DNA of 64,000 nt from positions 51,285-115,284 of the forward strand of contig NZ_JACHEN010000016.1 of assembly GCF_014205875.1 (NCBI RefSeq), in the 5' to 3' direction. Under the pieces are notes generated by a model. The model saw nothing but the letters and a program-made list of their open reading frames with translations, searched no databases and was not told where the DNA came from. This document shows positions 25,251 through 33,680 of the stretch, piece by piece; position 1 is the first letter of the stretch, and the number at the start of each line of letters is the position of its first letter. This stretch comes from Anaerosolibacter carboniphilus (GTDB lineage Bacteria; Bacillota; Clostridia; Peptostreptococcales; Thermotaleaceae). The position numbers and the translations under genes are program-made.

Positions 25251-26091
25251 TCTCAATCTTCTCCTTTACATAGTTCGGTAAAGCAAAGCAACCTTTATGA
25301 AGTTCTGTATTATAATACTTTGTTTTAATTCCTAATTGGTTCCATTCTGCTTCTTTCATATCCTGAATTGGATGGAATTTCTTTGATGCAAAATTGAATA
25401 GCCAGTATCCACCTGGATAGGTTGGGATGTTGGCTTGATATACATGAACAATAGGGAACATCTTCTTAAGTTTTTTATTAGAGCTGATGCCCACTTCGAA
25501 AAACTTTTCATATACTGGGGTTTCATTTTGATTAATTAGAATACCATCTTCAGTGAGCGCTTTATAGCAATTGTTGTAAAAGTCAGTAGTGAATAAACCT
25601 TCACCAGGTCCTATAGGATCTGTTGAATCAATAAGTATTAGATCATAAACCTTTTCTTTCCCTTGAATGAATTTAATACCATCCTCATAAAGAACCGTAA
25701 CCTTTGGATTATCCACCTCACAAGAAACCGCAGGGAAGTATTTTCTAGATGCATCTACAACCAATTTGTCAATTTCAACCATATCTACATGATTAATATT
25801 TGGGTATTTCATTAACTCGCGAACTGTACCTCCATCGCCGCCACCAATCACTAAAACATTCTTTATATTAGGATTTACAGCCATGGAAATATGTACAATC
25901 ATATCATGGTAAACAAATTCATCTTTTTCTGTAACCATTACAAGTCCATCCAATGTCATTAGCTTTCCATATTCATAAGTATCAAGAATATCAAGCTTTT
26001 GAAACTCACTTTCACCAGAAAACAAATGCTCCTTTACACGCAAAGAAAATCTAACATCATCTGTATGTTCTTCAGTATACCAAAACTCCAT
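25237..26091 (-). CDS. speE: Spermidine synthase
   Basis: Transfers aminopropyl from decarboxylated S-adenosylmethionine to putrescine. The 284-residue protein has the N-terminal beta domain (FQKLDILDTYEYGKLMTLDG), the SAM-type loop VIGGGDGGTVREL, the DMVEIDKLV acidic motif and the catalytic LIDSTDPIGPGEGLF. AAGGAGG lies 8 bases before the ATG. It is first in the minus-strand speE-speB operon. A SAM decarboxylase gene is not in the window. Confidence 0.95.
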   Translation of the reverse strand: MEFWYTEEHTDDVRFSLRVKEHLFSGESEFQKLDILDTYEYGKLMTLDGLVMVTEKDEFVYHDMIVHISMAVNPNIKNVLVIGGGDGGTVRELMKYPNINHVDMVEIDKLVVDASRKYFPAVSCEVDNPKVTVLYEDGIKFIQGKEKVYDLILIDSTDPIGPGEGLFTTDFYNNCYKALTEDGILINQNETPVYEKFFEVGISSNKKLKKMFPIVHVYQANIPTYPGGYWLFNFASKKFHPIQDMKEAEWNQLGIKTKYYNTELHKGCFALPNYVKEKIENGAL

Positions 26092-26131
26092 ATTATATTC
26101 CTCCTTAGAAATTTATTTATTTTACATAAAT

Positions 26132-26158
26132 AAAGATGGGAATCATTCTCCCACCTTT
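26132..26158 (-). promoter_or_regulatory. Leader hairpin upstream of speE
   Basis: An 11-base stem with wobbles (complement AAAGGTGGGAG with TTCCCATCTTT) lies about 40 bases before the speE start on the transcribed strand. The following tract is only moderately T-rich, so it is either a weak attenuator or a leader structure. The rest of the 340-base divergent gap to 26450 holds AT-rich promoter-like sequence and no gene that I can see. Confidence 0.35.
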
Positions 26159-26449
26159 ATATTTAGTTGTTAGTCATGTAAAATCAAAGAAATCATACCC
26201 CTATTCTTATTATATAGGTGTATAAGTTTGATCATTTATCTCTTTTGTATTAAATATAACCACTTTTTGATCTTTTAATCTTTCACATTACACATATTAA
26301 ATATAAACTAAATAATCAAAATGTCAATGATTTTTTAAAACTTTAAAGAGATTTCAATAGAAATCTATATTATATAGATACTACAAGGTTTATTTTCTAT
26401 AATTATTGGAAAAAATATACTCTGTTAGCGAATGAGTGAGGTGAACTTT

Positions 26450-27112
26450 TTGTATATCTTTTTATGGATATCCGCAATTCTCGTTGCTTCTTTTATCATT
26501 ATTATGTTTACATCTATCATTATGGAAGTTCAGATTCTAAAAAATAAAACGAATGATGAAATTATCCTTCACATAAAGGCGCTCTTTGGGCTTGTACAGT
26601 ATAAGTTCGAAATTCCATTATTAGATTTAATTCAAAAACAGGATGGTAAGCTCTCTTTAGAAGTTGATGAAGAGATAGAGTCAGAAAAATCTCAAGATTT
26701 AATACAAGAAAAAAAACAATTGTTTAGCTTATCACAAATCCAAGAAATACAAGATAGGGCATCACAGCTATTTAATCAATACTTTAATGTAGTCAACTAT
26801 ATTCGAAAAAAATTACTCCTTAGTAAATTAGAATGGGAAACAGAATTTGGAACTGGAGATGCAGCAGTTACAGGCATGCTTTGCGGCGTTCTATGGGGAA
26901 TTAAAGGAAATCTTTTTGCAATTTTAAAGAGACATGTACATTCCAATAATATTTCTTTTAATATTATTCCTTACTTTGACAAGGAGCTTTTTAAGACCTA
27001 CGTGCATTGTATAATTCGGCTAAAAATAGGCCATGCTATAATTGCATCAATAAAAACTGCATACTTATATCTTAAACGAGGTGATAAACAAAATGTCAAA
27101 TCATCCAATTGA
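26450..27112 (+). CDS. DUF2953 protein, YtfI-like
   Basis: About 220 residues. One N-terminal transmembrane helix (about 2-26) is followed by a beta-strand segment (ILHIKALFGLVQYKFEIP), a charged linker, and the DUF2953 hallmark WETEFGTGDAAVTGMLCGVLWGIKG. The ribosome binding site GAGGTGA is 5 bases before TTG 26450, which I prefer over ATG 26432. It overlaps gerW by 20 bases, as ytfI-ytfJ do in B. subtilis. Function unknown; the pairing suggests a sporulation or germination role. Confidence 0.8.
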   Translation: MYIFLWISAILVASFIIIMFTSIIMEVQILKNKTNDEIILHIKALFGLVQYKFEIPLLDLIQKQDGKLSLEVDEEIESEKSQDLIQEKKQLFSLSQIQEIQDRASQLFNQYFNVVNYIRKKLLLSKLEWETEFGTGDAAVTGMLCGVLWGIKGNLFAILKRHVHSNNISFNIIPYFDKELFKTYVHCIIRLKIGHAIIASIKTAYLYLKRGDKQNVKSSN

Positions 27113-27542
27113 AGCCTTAATGCGAACTACTATGGAAAGTTTAAAAGATATGGTGGATGTTAATACGATTGTGGGAGATCCAGTTGAAACACCTGACGGC
27201 ACAGTGATTATTCCTATATCCCGTGTTTCTTTTGGATTTGCCTCTGGTGGTGGAGAGTATACTGCGATGAGAGATGGGAAAACAGATGAGTCTGGTGATA
27301 AATTTGATCAACTTCCCTTCGCTGGAGGTACAGGTGCTGGTGTATCCGTTCAACCAGTGGCGTTTATGGTGGTAGGAAATGGACACATGAAGCTTTTGCC
27401 AGTTGATCAAAATGCAACAATGGTAGATAGTATTATCAATTTTACGCCAAAGCTATTGGATAAGCTACAAGCTATGAGTGAAAAAAGAAATGAGAACAAA
27501 TCAAAAAAAACAGATAATGAAAAAGAAATTATTATTGAATAA
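27093..27542 (+). CDS. gerW: Sporulation protein YtfJ/GerW
   Basis: Forespore or spore protein of the YtfJ/GerW family, implicated in germination. The 149-residue protein contains the family core GDPVETPDGTVIIPISRVSFGFASGGGEY in pieces (SRVSFGFASGGGE, GGTGAGVSVQPVAFMVV) and a basic, charged tail. ATG 27093 follows GAGGTGAT; GTG 27081 is an in-frame alternative. It is translationally linked to the DUF2953 gene and ends in its own terminator. Confidence 0.93.
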   Translation: MSNHPIEALMRTTMESLKDMVDVNTIVGDPVETPDGTVIIPISRVSFGFASGGGEYTAMRDGKTDESGDKFDQLPFAGGTGAGVSVQPVAFMVVGNGHMKLLPVDQNATMVDSIINFTPKLLDKLQAMSEKRNENKSKKTDNEKEIIIE

Positions 27543-27572
27543 AGGGCGATTCTCATCGCTCTTTATTTTATA
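27539..27572 (+). terminator. Terminator after gerW
   Basis: AAAGGGCGAT and ATCGCTCTTT form a 10-base-pair stem with one wobble and a TCTC loop, followed by ATTTTAT. Confidence 0.8.
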
Positions 27573-27684
27573 TATCCCAATTTAATTCTTTGGTTGGTAG
27601 ATTGAAAGAATGAAAGAGGAAGTATACAATATAGATATAAGTAATATTATTCTTATAAGAAACATCCTAAAGGGGGTACACAAC

Positions 27685-28083
27685 TTGGATATCAAAGAAG
27701 CTGTAGAGCTTATTTGGAATAATAGAAAATATATTACCGATGATCCTAAAAAAACCATAAGTCATTTAAATGAAGAAGTAGCTGAATCTATGAAAGCATT
27801 AATGAAAGGTGATACTGACAAAGCTCGACGAGAACTTGAAGATGCCCTCTCATGTCTTTTTATTGCACTAAAGGTAATGAATGTGGATATCGAAAAAGCT
27901 GTACAAAATCAAATACAGCAAATGAAGAAGAGAAATGAAAAATATATGATCATAAAGAAGGACAAGGTAGAAATTTTTGTAAACGATGTTCTTAAGGGCG
28001 GTTGGTCCATATGGAGTGAAGAGGATCTGAAAGAAGCAGAAAAGTTAGCCAAAGAGTTTGGTTGTGAGATTATTACTGAATAA
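27685..28083 (+). CDS. MazG-like nucleotide pyrophosphohydrolase
   Basis: About 132 residues from TTG 27685, which follows AAAGGGGGT by 8 bases; an ATG at 27610 would add 25 residues but has no ribosome binding site. The N-terminal half has the all-alpha NTP-PPase pattern, with E residues in HLNEEVAESMKAL and a later ELEDALSCLF (EExxE...ExxD-like). This suggests hydrolysis of a non-canonical or regulatory NTP. The C-terminal 45 residues (EIFVNDVLKGGWSIWSEEDLKEAEKLAKEFG) are an extra module that I do not recognise. It is a single gene between gerW and dacB. Confidence 0.75.
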   Translation: MDIKEAVELIWNNRKYITDDPKKTISHLNEEVAESMKALMKGDTDKARRELEDALSCLFIALKVMNVDIEKAVQNQIQQMKKRNEKYMIIKKDKVEIFVNDVLKGGWSIWSEEDLKEAEKLAKEFGCEIITE

Positions 28084-28177
28084 ATAGTGCACTTCGTTAT
28101 TAAATCATTCTTCTGTATGATTTTCTTTTATTAAGAAAATACTAATTAAGAATGATCTTAATAAATGGAGTGATAAA

Positions 28178-29287
28178 ATGAAGAAATCTTTTCTATCGGT
28201 TTTTTTAACTTCAATAATGCTATTTCAAGCGTCTATTTTTATCGTTCATGGAGAAGGACCAAATATTTCGGCATCAAGTGCCATTGTAATGGATGTTCAG
28301 ACAGGTAGAATTTTATATTCAAAAGACATCCATGCTAAAAAGCCCATGGCTAGCACAACTAAGATTATGACTGCTTTATTAGCCCTTGAAAATTCTTCAC
28401 CAGACGCAATTGTAAAAATCCCAAGACAGGCAGTTGGTGTAGAAGGTTCATCTATATATCTTCAAAATGATGAAAAGGTAAAAATGGAGGATTTGGTATA
28501 TGGTCTCATGCTTCGTTCAGGCAACGATTCAGCAGTAGCAATCGCTAGCCATATTTCTGGATCTGTGGAAGAATTTTGTGCATTAATGAATCGTCGTTCG
28601 AAGGAATTGGGGGCCAATAATACTAATTTTATGAATCCCCATGGGCTGCATGATGATCAGCATTATACAACCGCCTATGACCTAGCATTAATCAGTAGAC
28701 AAGCGCTGCTTAATAAAGAGTTTAAAAAGATCGTTTCCACCAAATTGTGGACAGCAGATCGAGAAGGTTTTAAATACTTCTACAATAAGAATAAAACCCT
28801 AACACAATATGAAGGTGGCGATGGTGTCAAAACAGGCTTTACCAAAAAATCTGGACGATGCTTGGTGACCTCAGCTACAAGAAACGGCATGCAGCTTGTC
28901 ACAGTAGTACTCAATGCACCAGACTGGTTTCAAGATAGCTATAATCTGTTAGATTATGCATTTGATCGATATAAACCCTATAGTATTGCCCAACAAGATT
29001 CTTACTTGAAATCCATTTCCGTCAAAAATGGAAAGAAGCCACAAACGGCCATTGTTTCAAGGGAAAATGTGATTATTCCTGTAACTGAAGAAGAAAAGAA
29101 CAAGGTAATGTCTATCATTGAGGTTGATGAGATCATGAATGCACCAGTTTCTAGAAATACGAAGATTGGAAAATTGAAGGTCTATCTAGATAGTAAATTA
29201 ATATATACTACGGATTTATTTACAAGGGAAGACATCGCCAAAAAGGACTTTAAAGATAAATTCGTTGATTTTATTCAGCGAAAATAA
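28178..29287 (+). CDS. dacB: D-alanyl-D-alanine carboxypeptidase (DacB/PBP5* type)
   Basis: Second D,D-carboxypeptidase in the window, about 369 residues. Signal peptide about 1-25; SxxK in ASTTKIM, SxN in SGNDSA and KTG in GVKTGFT. A shorter PBP5-like C-terminal domain follows and ends in KFVDFIQRK. In B. subtilis the mother-cell DacB shapes spore cortex crosslinking. Proximity to gerW is consistent with that but does not prove it; assignment to dacB over another dac gene is tentative. Confidence 0.87.
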   Translation: MKKSFLSVFLTSIMLFQASIFIVHGEGPNISASSAIVMDVQTGRILYSKDIHAKKPMASTTKIMTALLALENSSPDAIVKIPRQAVGVEGSSIYLQNDEKVKMEDLVYGLMLRSGNDSAVAIASHISGSVEEFCALMNRRSKELGANNTNFMNPHGLHDDQHYTTAYDLALISRQALLNKEFKKIVSTKLWTADREGFKYFYNKNKTLTQYEGGDGVKTGFTKKSGRCLVTSATRNGMQLVTVVLNAPDWFQDSYNLLDYAFDRYKPYSIAQQDSYLKSISVKNGKKPQTAIVSRENVIIPVTEEEKNKVMSIIEVDEIMNAPVSRNTKIGKLKVYLDSKLIYTTDLFTREDIAKKDFKDKFVDFIQRK

Positions 29288-29293
29288 TATTTC

Positions 29294-29335
29294 AAAGAAT
29301 AACTATATCCAAATATAGTTATTCTTTTTTTCTTT
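29294..29335 (+). terminator. Terminator after dacB
   Basis: A perfect 15-base-pair AT-rich stem (29294-29308 against 29313-29327) with a CCAA loop, followed by TTTTTCTTT. Confidence 0.85.
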
Positions 29336-29433
29336 CATGTATTTATGATTCCCTGCTAGATATGTAACACTTTTTCCCGTTAAAAAATACCTTATTATTA
29401 TAGGGTTTTATGCTTAATAAGGAGGGGTGCAGT

Positions 29434-30408
29434 TTGTCAACAAATAAAATCGTAACTTGTATAGATGCTGGCAGCGAATACTGCCCATGTTATTTGGCAG
29501 AAAGTGATGAATGTATTACCTGCTCTCAATTGCAAGGCAATAGTTTTTGTGACTGCAATTGGTCAGGTGTATGCATCTATCAAGAATACGCTTGGTGCGG
29601 AATGAAAAAAAAGACGCCCCGGGAAGCTGTTGAATCAGAAATTATTGAAAAAACACAGTTTGGCGAACAAGTGCTAATATTGAAGATTAGAGTATTGAAA
29701 ACCTTGGCAAGACAATTAAAGCAGCCAGGTTCCTATGTTTTTATAAGGAATCCTGAGAAAACAAGTATTTTCGACGTCCCCATGTCGATTATGTCTGCCG
29801 ACGAGGAAAAAGGTGAAATCATCGTAGCCATTCATGTTTTAGGTGTGAAAACAAAATCACTTTTGTCATGTACGAATAAAATTCTAGTAAAAGGTCCCTA
29901 TTGGAATGGGCTTATAGGATTTAAAGAGCTAAAGAACTTGGTAGATCAAGATGTTTTAGTTGTCGGCAGGGGGATAGCCTTGGCACCGGCAGTGCTTACA
30001 ATCAAATATTTGTTGCATCACAAAAATAGGGTTACTTTCATTATTGATCAAGGAAGAACAGGAGCTGCGTTTATAGATGATCATATCTCAGGGCTAGACA
30101 TCAAGCAACATTATTTAAACCTTCGCTCAATAGAGGGCTTGGAAAAAATGAATCAAATCGTATCAAAAGGAAAGTATAGTCTCGTTTATAGTGGTGGTTC
30201 TGATTTACTGCATCAAGTTATCAAAGATCAATTAAGCCATATGGATCGCCCCATTCGGCTGGTTGCAATTAATAACCATGAATTATGCTGTGGTGAAGGC
30301 GTATGCGGTTCTTGTGCGGTCCGCACCCTAACTGGGAAAAAAGTGAAAATGTGTAAATCGCAAATAGATATTGAAGAAATAATCGAAGGGGGAAATCGCA
30401 ATGGCTAA
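29434..30408 (+). CDS. PyrK-like FAD/[2Fe-2S] reductase subunit with Cys-rich N-terminus
   Basis: About 324 residues. Residues 1-60 contain nine or ten cysteines (words such as YCPCYLAESDECITC, FCDCNWSGVC and EYAWCGMKKK), an unusual extension likely to bind metal. Then comes a ferredoxin-reductase-like FAD region (PGSYVFIRNPEK, FDVPMSI), an NAD-binding-like part (VLVVGRGIALAP) and a C-terminal [2Fe-2S] motif CCGEGVCGSC with a distal Cys, as in dihydroorotate dehydrogenase subunit PyrK and sulfide dehydrogenase. TTG 29434 follows AAGGAGGGG. It overlaps the next flavoprotein gene by 8 bases, so the two should form one complex. No pyrimidine genes are nearby. Substrate unknown. Confidence 0.75.
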   Translation: MSTNKIVTCIDAGSEYCPCYLAESDECITCSQLQGNSFCDCNWSGVCIYQEYAWCGMKKKTPREAVESEIIEKTQFGEQVLILKIRVLKTLARQLKQPGSYVFIRNPEKTSIFDVPMSIMSADEEKGEIIVAIHVLGVKTKSLLSCTNKILVKGPYWNGLIGFKELKNLVDQDVLVVGRGIALAPAVLTIKYLLHHKNRVTFIIDQGRTGAAFIDDHISGLDIKQHYLNLRSIEGLEKMNQIVSKGKYSLVYSGGSDLLHQVIKDQLSHMDRPIRLVAINNHELCCGEGVCGSCAVRTLTGKKVKMCKSQIDIEEIIEGGNRNG

Positions 30409-31681
30409 AGTTGTAGTAATAGGTGGCGGATGGGCAGGGGTTGCAGCTGCTATTACTGCCAAAAAAGCTGGAGCACACGTCACTATTGTGGAAAGAATGG
30501 ATATTTTGCTCGGTCTCGGTAATGTGGGTGGGATCATGCGTAATAATGGACGTTATACCGCAGCAGAGGAATGCTCTCTATTAGGTGCTGGAGAATTATT
30601 TAAAGTTACCGATAGCGTGTCCAGGCATATTGGGATTGATTTCCCAGGTCATACCCATGCTAGTTTATATGATGTGTGTAAAGTGGAGCCAATGGTTCGA
30701 AATTTATTAGAAAACATGGGAATTGAAATCCGATTCAGATCAAGAGCCATAGATGTGAAAAAAAATAACCAAAAGATAGAAGCAATTACATTATATAATG
30801 GTGAAGTGATCGAAGGAGATGTGTTTATTGAAACTACTGGTTCCACAGGTCCTATGGGGAACTGTTTGAAATATGGTAATGGTTGCGCCATGTGTATATT
30901 GAGATGTCCTTCTTTTGGTCCGAGAGTAAGTCTATGTCAGAAAGCTGGCGTTGAGGACATCCTGGGAAAAAGGAACGATGGATCCTATGGAGCCTTTAGC
31001 GGTTCATGCAAGCTAAACAAAGATTCACTAAGTAAAGACCTCGTAGATGAACTCAACGAAAAAGGTGTTGTTGTATTGCCCGTCCCAAAGGAAGATGTAA
31101 ATATGAAAAAGTTGGAGATGAAGGTATGTCAGCAATATGCCTTGAAGGAATATGCTGAGAACATTATACTTCTTGATACAGGTCATGCAAAGCTTATGGC
31201 ACCATTCTATCCATTAGATAAACTTCGACGTATTCCAGGATTGGAAAATGCAAGATACGAAGATCCTTATGCAGGGGGTGTAGGCAATTCTGTAAGGTAT
31301 CTTTCCATTGCTCCTCGGAACAATGGTATGAAGGTTCTCGGTATCGATAATATGCTATGTGCAGGTGAAAAATCAGGGCTTTTTGTAGGCCATACAGAAG
31401 CAATTGTCACTGGCAGCCTTGCCGGGCATAATAGTGTTCGATTAGTGAAAGGCATGGAGCTTTTAGAACTCCCTGTTAATTTAGCTTGCGGAGATCTTAT
31501 ATCCTTCGCAAATGAAAGAATTCAGACAGAGGAAGGATTAAAAACTCGATACACCTTTGCAGGTGCCGATTATTTTCAACGGATGAAAGACCTGAATTTG
31601 TATACCACGGATCAAACATTGTTGAAATCAAAAATAGGAAGAATGAATTTACTGAATATATTTGATGAAAAGTTAGTGTAG
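30401..31681 (+). CDS. FAD-dependent oxidoreductase, partner of PyrK-like protein
   Basis: The 426-residue protein begins with a classical dinucleotide-binding motif VVVIGGGWAGVAAAITA and an ERMDILLG acidic end. It has an FAD-dependent oxidoreductase/GidA-like scaffold with ETTGSTGPMGN and a late GLFVGHTEAIVTG near 335. A Cys cluster GCAMCILRCPSFGPRVSLC (about 167-185) could hold a redox-active or iron-sulfur site. Translationally coupled to the upstream Cys-rich reductase. I infer a two-component electron-transfer enzyme, probably NAD(P)H- or ferredoxin-linked. I do not recognise a characterised homologue. Confidence 0.75.
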   Translation: MAKVVVIGGGWAGVAAAITAKKAGAHVTIVERMDILLGLGNVGGIMRNNGRYTAAEECSLLGAGELFKVTDSVSRHIGIDFPGHTHASLYDVCKVEPMVRNLLENMGIEIRFRSRAIDVKKNNQKIEAITLYNGEVIEGDVFIETTGSTGPMGNCLKYGNGCAMCILRCPSFGPRVSLCQKAGVEDILGKRNDGSYGAFSGSCKLNKDSLSKDLVDELNEKGVVVLPVPKEDVNMKKLEMKVCQQYALKEYAENIILLDTGHAKLMAPFYPLDKLRRIPGLENARYEDPYAGGVGNSVRYLSIAPRNNGMKVLGIDNMLCAGEKSGLFVGHTEAIVTGSLAGHNSVRLVKGMELLELPVNLACGDLISFANERIQTEEGLKTRYTFAGADYFQRMKDLNLYTTDQTLLKSKIGRMNLLNIFDEKLV

Positions 31682-31723
31682 AATATATAATATAGCTAGC
31701 AAATGAAAAAGGAGTTGTTTTTG

Positions 31724-32431
31724 TTGAGACTGCAAAAGTATATTGCACTGTCTGGAGTTGCGTCAAGACGGAGTGCAGAAGATCTTATTCGAGCTGGTCG
31801 TGTAAAAGTTAATGGTGTTATTGTCTCAGAAATGGGTTTCATCGTAAGCCCTGATACAGATACTATAGCTGTCGATAATAAACTTATTCAAGTTGAAAAT
31901 AAAAAAGTCTACATTATGCTGCACAAACCAGAAGGATACGTAACAACAGTATCCGATGAGTTTAACCGTCCAACCGTTATCGATCTGGTTCAAGATATCC
32001 AAGAAAGGATTTACCCAGTTGGTCGTTTGGACTATGATACTTCTGGATTGTTACTCATGACCAATGATGGAGATTTAACATATCAACTGACCCATCCCAA
32101 GCATGAAATTCCGAAGACATATATTGCAACGGTAAAAGGTCATCTAAATGAACAAGAACGAGCTCGCTTCAAATCTGGAATCGACATTGGAGGCTATATT
32201 ACAGCACCAGCAGATCTTGAAGTATTAAAAGAAGACCGTACTTCTTCGACTGCGAGAGTAATTATACACGAAGGAAAGAATAGACAAATCCGAAAAATGT
32301 TCGATGCTTTAAATCATCCAGTATTGACCCTTAAAAGAATATCCATTGGCAGTTTAGATATAGAACATCTTCCTAAAGGAAAATGGAGGTCTCTGTCTTC
32401 TGATGAAATTTCTTATTTAAAATCCCTGTAA
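31724..32431 (+). CDS. rluB: 23S rRNA pseudouridine synthase (RluB family)
   Basis: Makes a pseudouridine in the peptidyl-transferase region of 23S rRNA. About 235 residues: N-terminal S4 domain (RLQKYIALSGVASRRSAEDLIRAG split over 2-27), then the RsuA/RluB catalytic domain with the catalytic aspartate in VGRLDYDTSGLLLMTNDGD and HEGKNRQIRKMF. TTG 31724 fits the conserved MRLQKYIA beginning; TTG 31721 and ATG 31703 are alternatives. In many genomes it follows scpB; here the speEB-to-FAD-oxidoreductase block intervenes. Confidence 0.93.
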   Translation: MRLQKYIALSGVASRRSAEDLIRAGRVKVNGVIVSEMGFIVSPDTDTIAVDNKLIQVENKKVYIMLHKPEGYVTTVSDEFNRPTVIDLVQDIQERIYPVGRLDYDTSGLLLMTNDGDLTYQLTHPKHEIPKTYIATVKGHLNEQERARFKSGIDIGGYITAPADLEVLKEDRTSSTARVIIHEGKNRQIRKMFDALNHPVLTLKRISIGSLDIEHLPKGKWRSLSSDEISYLKSL

Positions 32432-32438
32432 TTTATTT

Positions 32439-32482
32439 GAAAAAGTCTATCAAATTTGATAGACTTTTTCATGTCATGAAAA
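32439..32482. terminator. Terminator after rluB, double palindrome
   Basis: A perfect 32-base palindrome (16-base arms, 32439-32470, centre AAATTT) with A and T flanks is followed by a second small palindrome TTTTTCAT-GT-CATGAAAAA. It would act on both strands. Confidence 0.8.
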
Positions 32483-32592
32483 ACTTCTTGCTAAGAAGAT
32501 ACCCTGATCGTTTTACTTTGATCAATAAACAATTGCTTTCTCTGTGGAAAAAATGGGTATACTAATTATAAAATGTAGAGGAGAGAAAATAC

Positions 32593-33063
32593 TTGTTAAC
32601 GATAAAAAACGCAGATAAACAAGATATATTTCATATTCAAAGCCTAAGCAATAGTTCTTTTTTTGAAAATATTGATATACAAAATATGATTGAGAATTCC
32701 ATGGTTGCCTATGAAGGTAGCAGTCCGCTGGCAGCTGCAGGCTATGAAGCATTTGGTTCCGTTGCAATTCTACGTTTCCTCATTGTACACAGAGATCATC
32801 AAAGAGAGTATCTTGGGGATGGAATTGTAAAGGCCTTATTAAATTTAGCTGATAGAAGAGGCATTCAACTAATGCTGACTGATGCCCTTGACTGTGCAGG
32901 TTTTTTAAAAAAAGTAGGCTTTGAAGAGTTGAGTGAAGATCAGAAAGGTGATATAGGTGTGCAACAAGTTATTAAAAACAATCTGAATCCTCAACATACC
33001 CTTTTGGCTGCTAAACTACCCGATTTCTTTTTAAAAGCTTGTAGATTTAATAAACAACTTTAG
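32593..33063 (+). CDS. GNAT-type acetyltransferase, divergent
   Basis: About 156 residues, TTG start after AGGAGAG. The central stretch FLIVHRDHQREYLGDGIVKALLNLADRRG matches the acetyl-CoA-binding motif A of GNAT enzymes (R-x-x-G-x-G/A-like QREYLGDG), and LLTDALDC...FLKKVGFEEL follows as motif B. It could form a two-gene unit with mnmM, which begins 12 bases later. Acceptor unknown. Confidence 0.65.
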   Translation: MLTIKNADKQDIFHIQSLSNSSFFENIDIQNMIENSMVAYEGSSPLAAAGYEAFGSVAILRFLIVHRDHQREYLGDGIVKALLNLADRRGIQLMLTDALDCAGFLKKVGFEELSEDQKGDIGVQQVIKNNLNPQHTLLAAKLPDFFLKACRFNKQL

Positions 33064-33075
33064 TGAGGTATCCTA

Positions 33076-33645
33076 ATGGGATCAAAATTTTTAACCAATG
33101 CTACAAATTTATCAAAGCATATTATTTCTCAAGTTGTAAGAGTTGGTAATAGTGTCGTTGACGCCACCATGGGAAACGGATATGATACATTATTTCTAAG
33201 ACAATTGGTTGGCTCAAATGGAAAAGTATTTGCCTTTGATGTCCAATCATCTGCTATCGAAAATACAAAAGAACTACTTGATACCCATGGACTGCTCGAT
33301 TCCGTTCACCTTATTCATGCAGGTCATGAATTCATAGATCTTTATATTCATGAGCATATCACTGCTGTCATGTTTAATTTGGGCTTTTTACCCAAAGGGG
33401 ATCATCGTATTGTTACAAAACCTCATACAACCATTCAAGCAATTGAAAAATCATTACAGCTTCTCGTGCCAAATGGTATTATTACGATTGCTGTATATTA
33501 TGGTCATGAAGGGGGACAAGCTGAAAGAGACGCAATTTTTCGTTTTGTTGAAAATCTTGATCAGCATAAATTCAGCGTCCTAAAGCTTGATTTTATGAAC
33601 CAAAAAAATTGTCCTCCAGTTTTGATAGCCATAGAAAAGAGATAA
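33076..33645 (+). CDS. mnmM: tRNA mnm5s2U34 methyltransferase MnmM (formerly YtqB)
   Basis: Class I SAM methyltransferase of the YtqB family, identified in B. subtilis as the enzyme completing the mnm5s2U wobble modification. The 189-residue protein shows DATMGNGYDTLFLRQLVG (SAM loop, near 30), FAFDVQ, and the family motif MFNLGFLPKGDH near 98 plus YYGHEGGQAE near 142. The rest of the tRNA is modified by miaA and miaB, also in this window. The preceding acetyltransferase is probably co-transcribed. Confidence 0.88.
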   Translation: MGSKFLTNATNLSKHIISQVVRVGNSVVDATMGNGYDTLFLRQLVGSNGKVFAFDVQSSAIENTKELLDTHGLLDSVHLIHAGHEFIDLYIHEHITAVMFNLGFLPKGDHRIVTKPHTTIQAIEKSLQLLVPNGIITIAVYYGHEGGQAERDAIFRFVENLDQHKFSVLKLDFMNQKNCPPVLIAIEKR

Positions 33646-33662
33646 AAATCTATCTCTTCTAT
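33637..33662 (+). terminator. Weak terminator after mnmM
   Basis: AAGAGATA pairs with TATCTCTT around a 6-base loop. The downstream tract is C/T mixed, so termination may be partial. Confidence 0.4.
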
Positions 33663-33680
33663 CTCTTATATATTTATATC

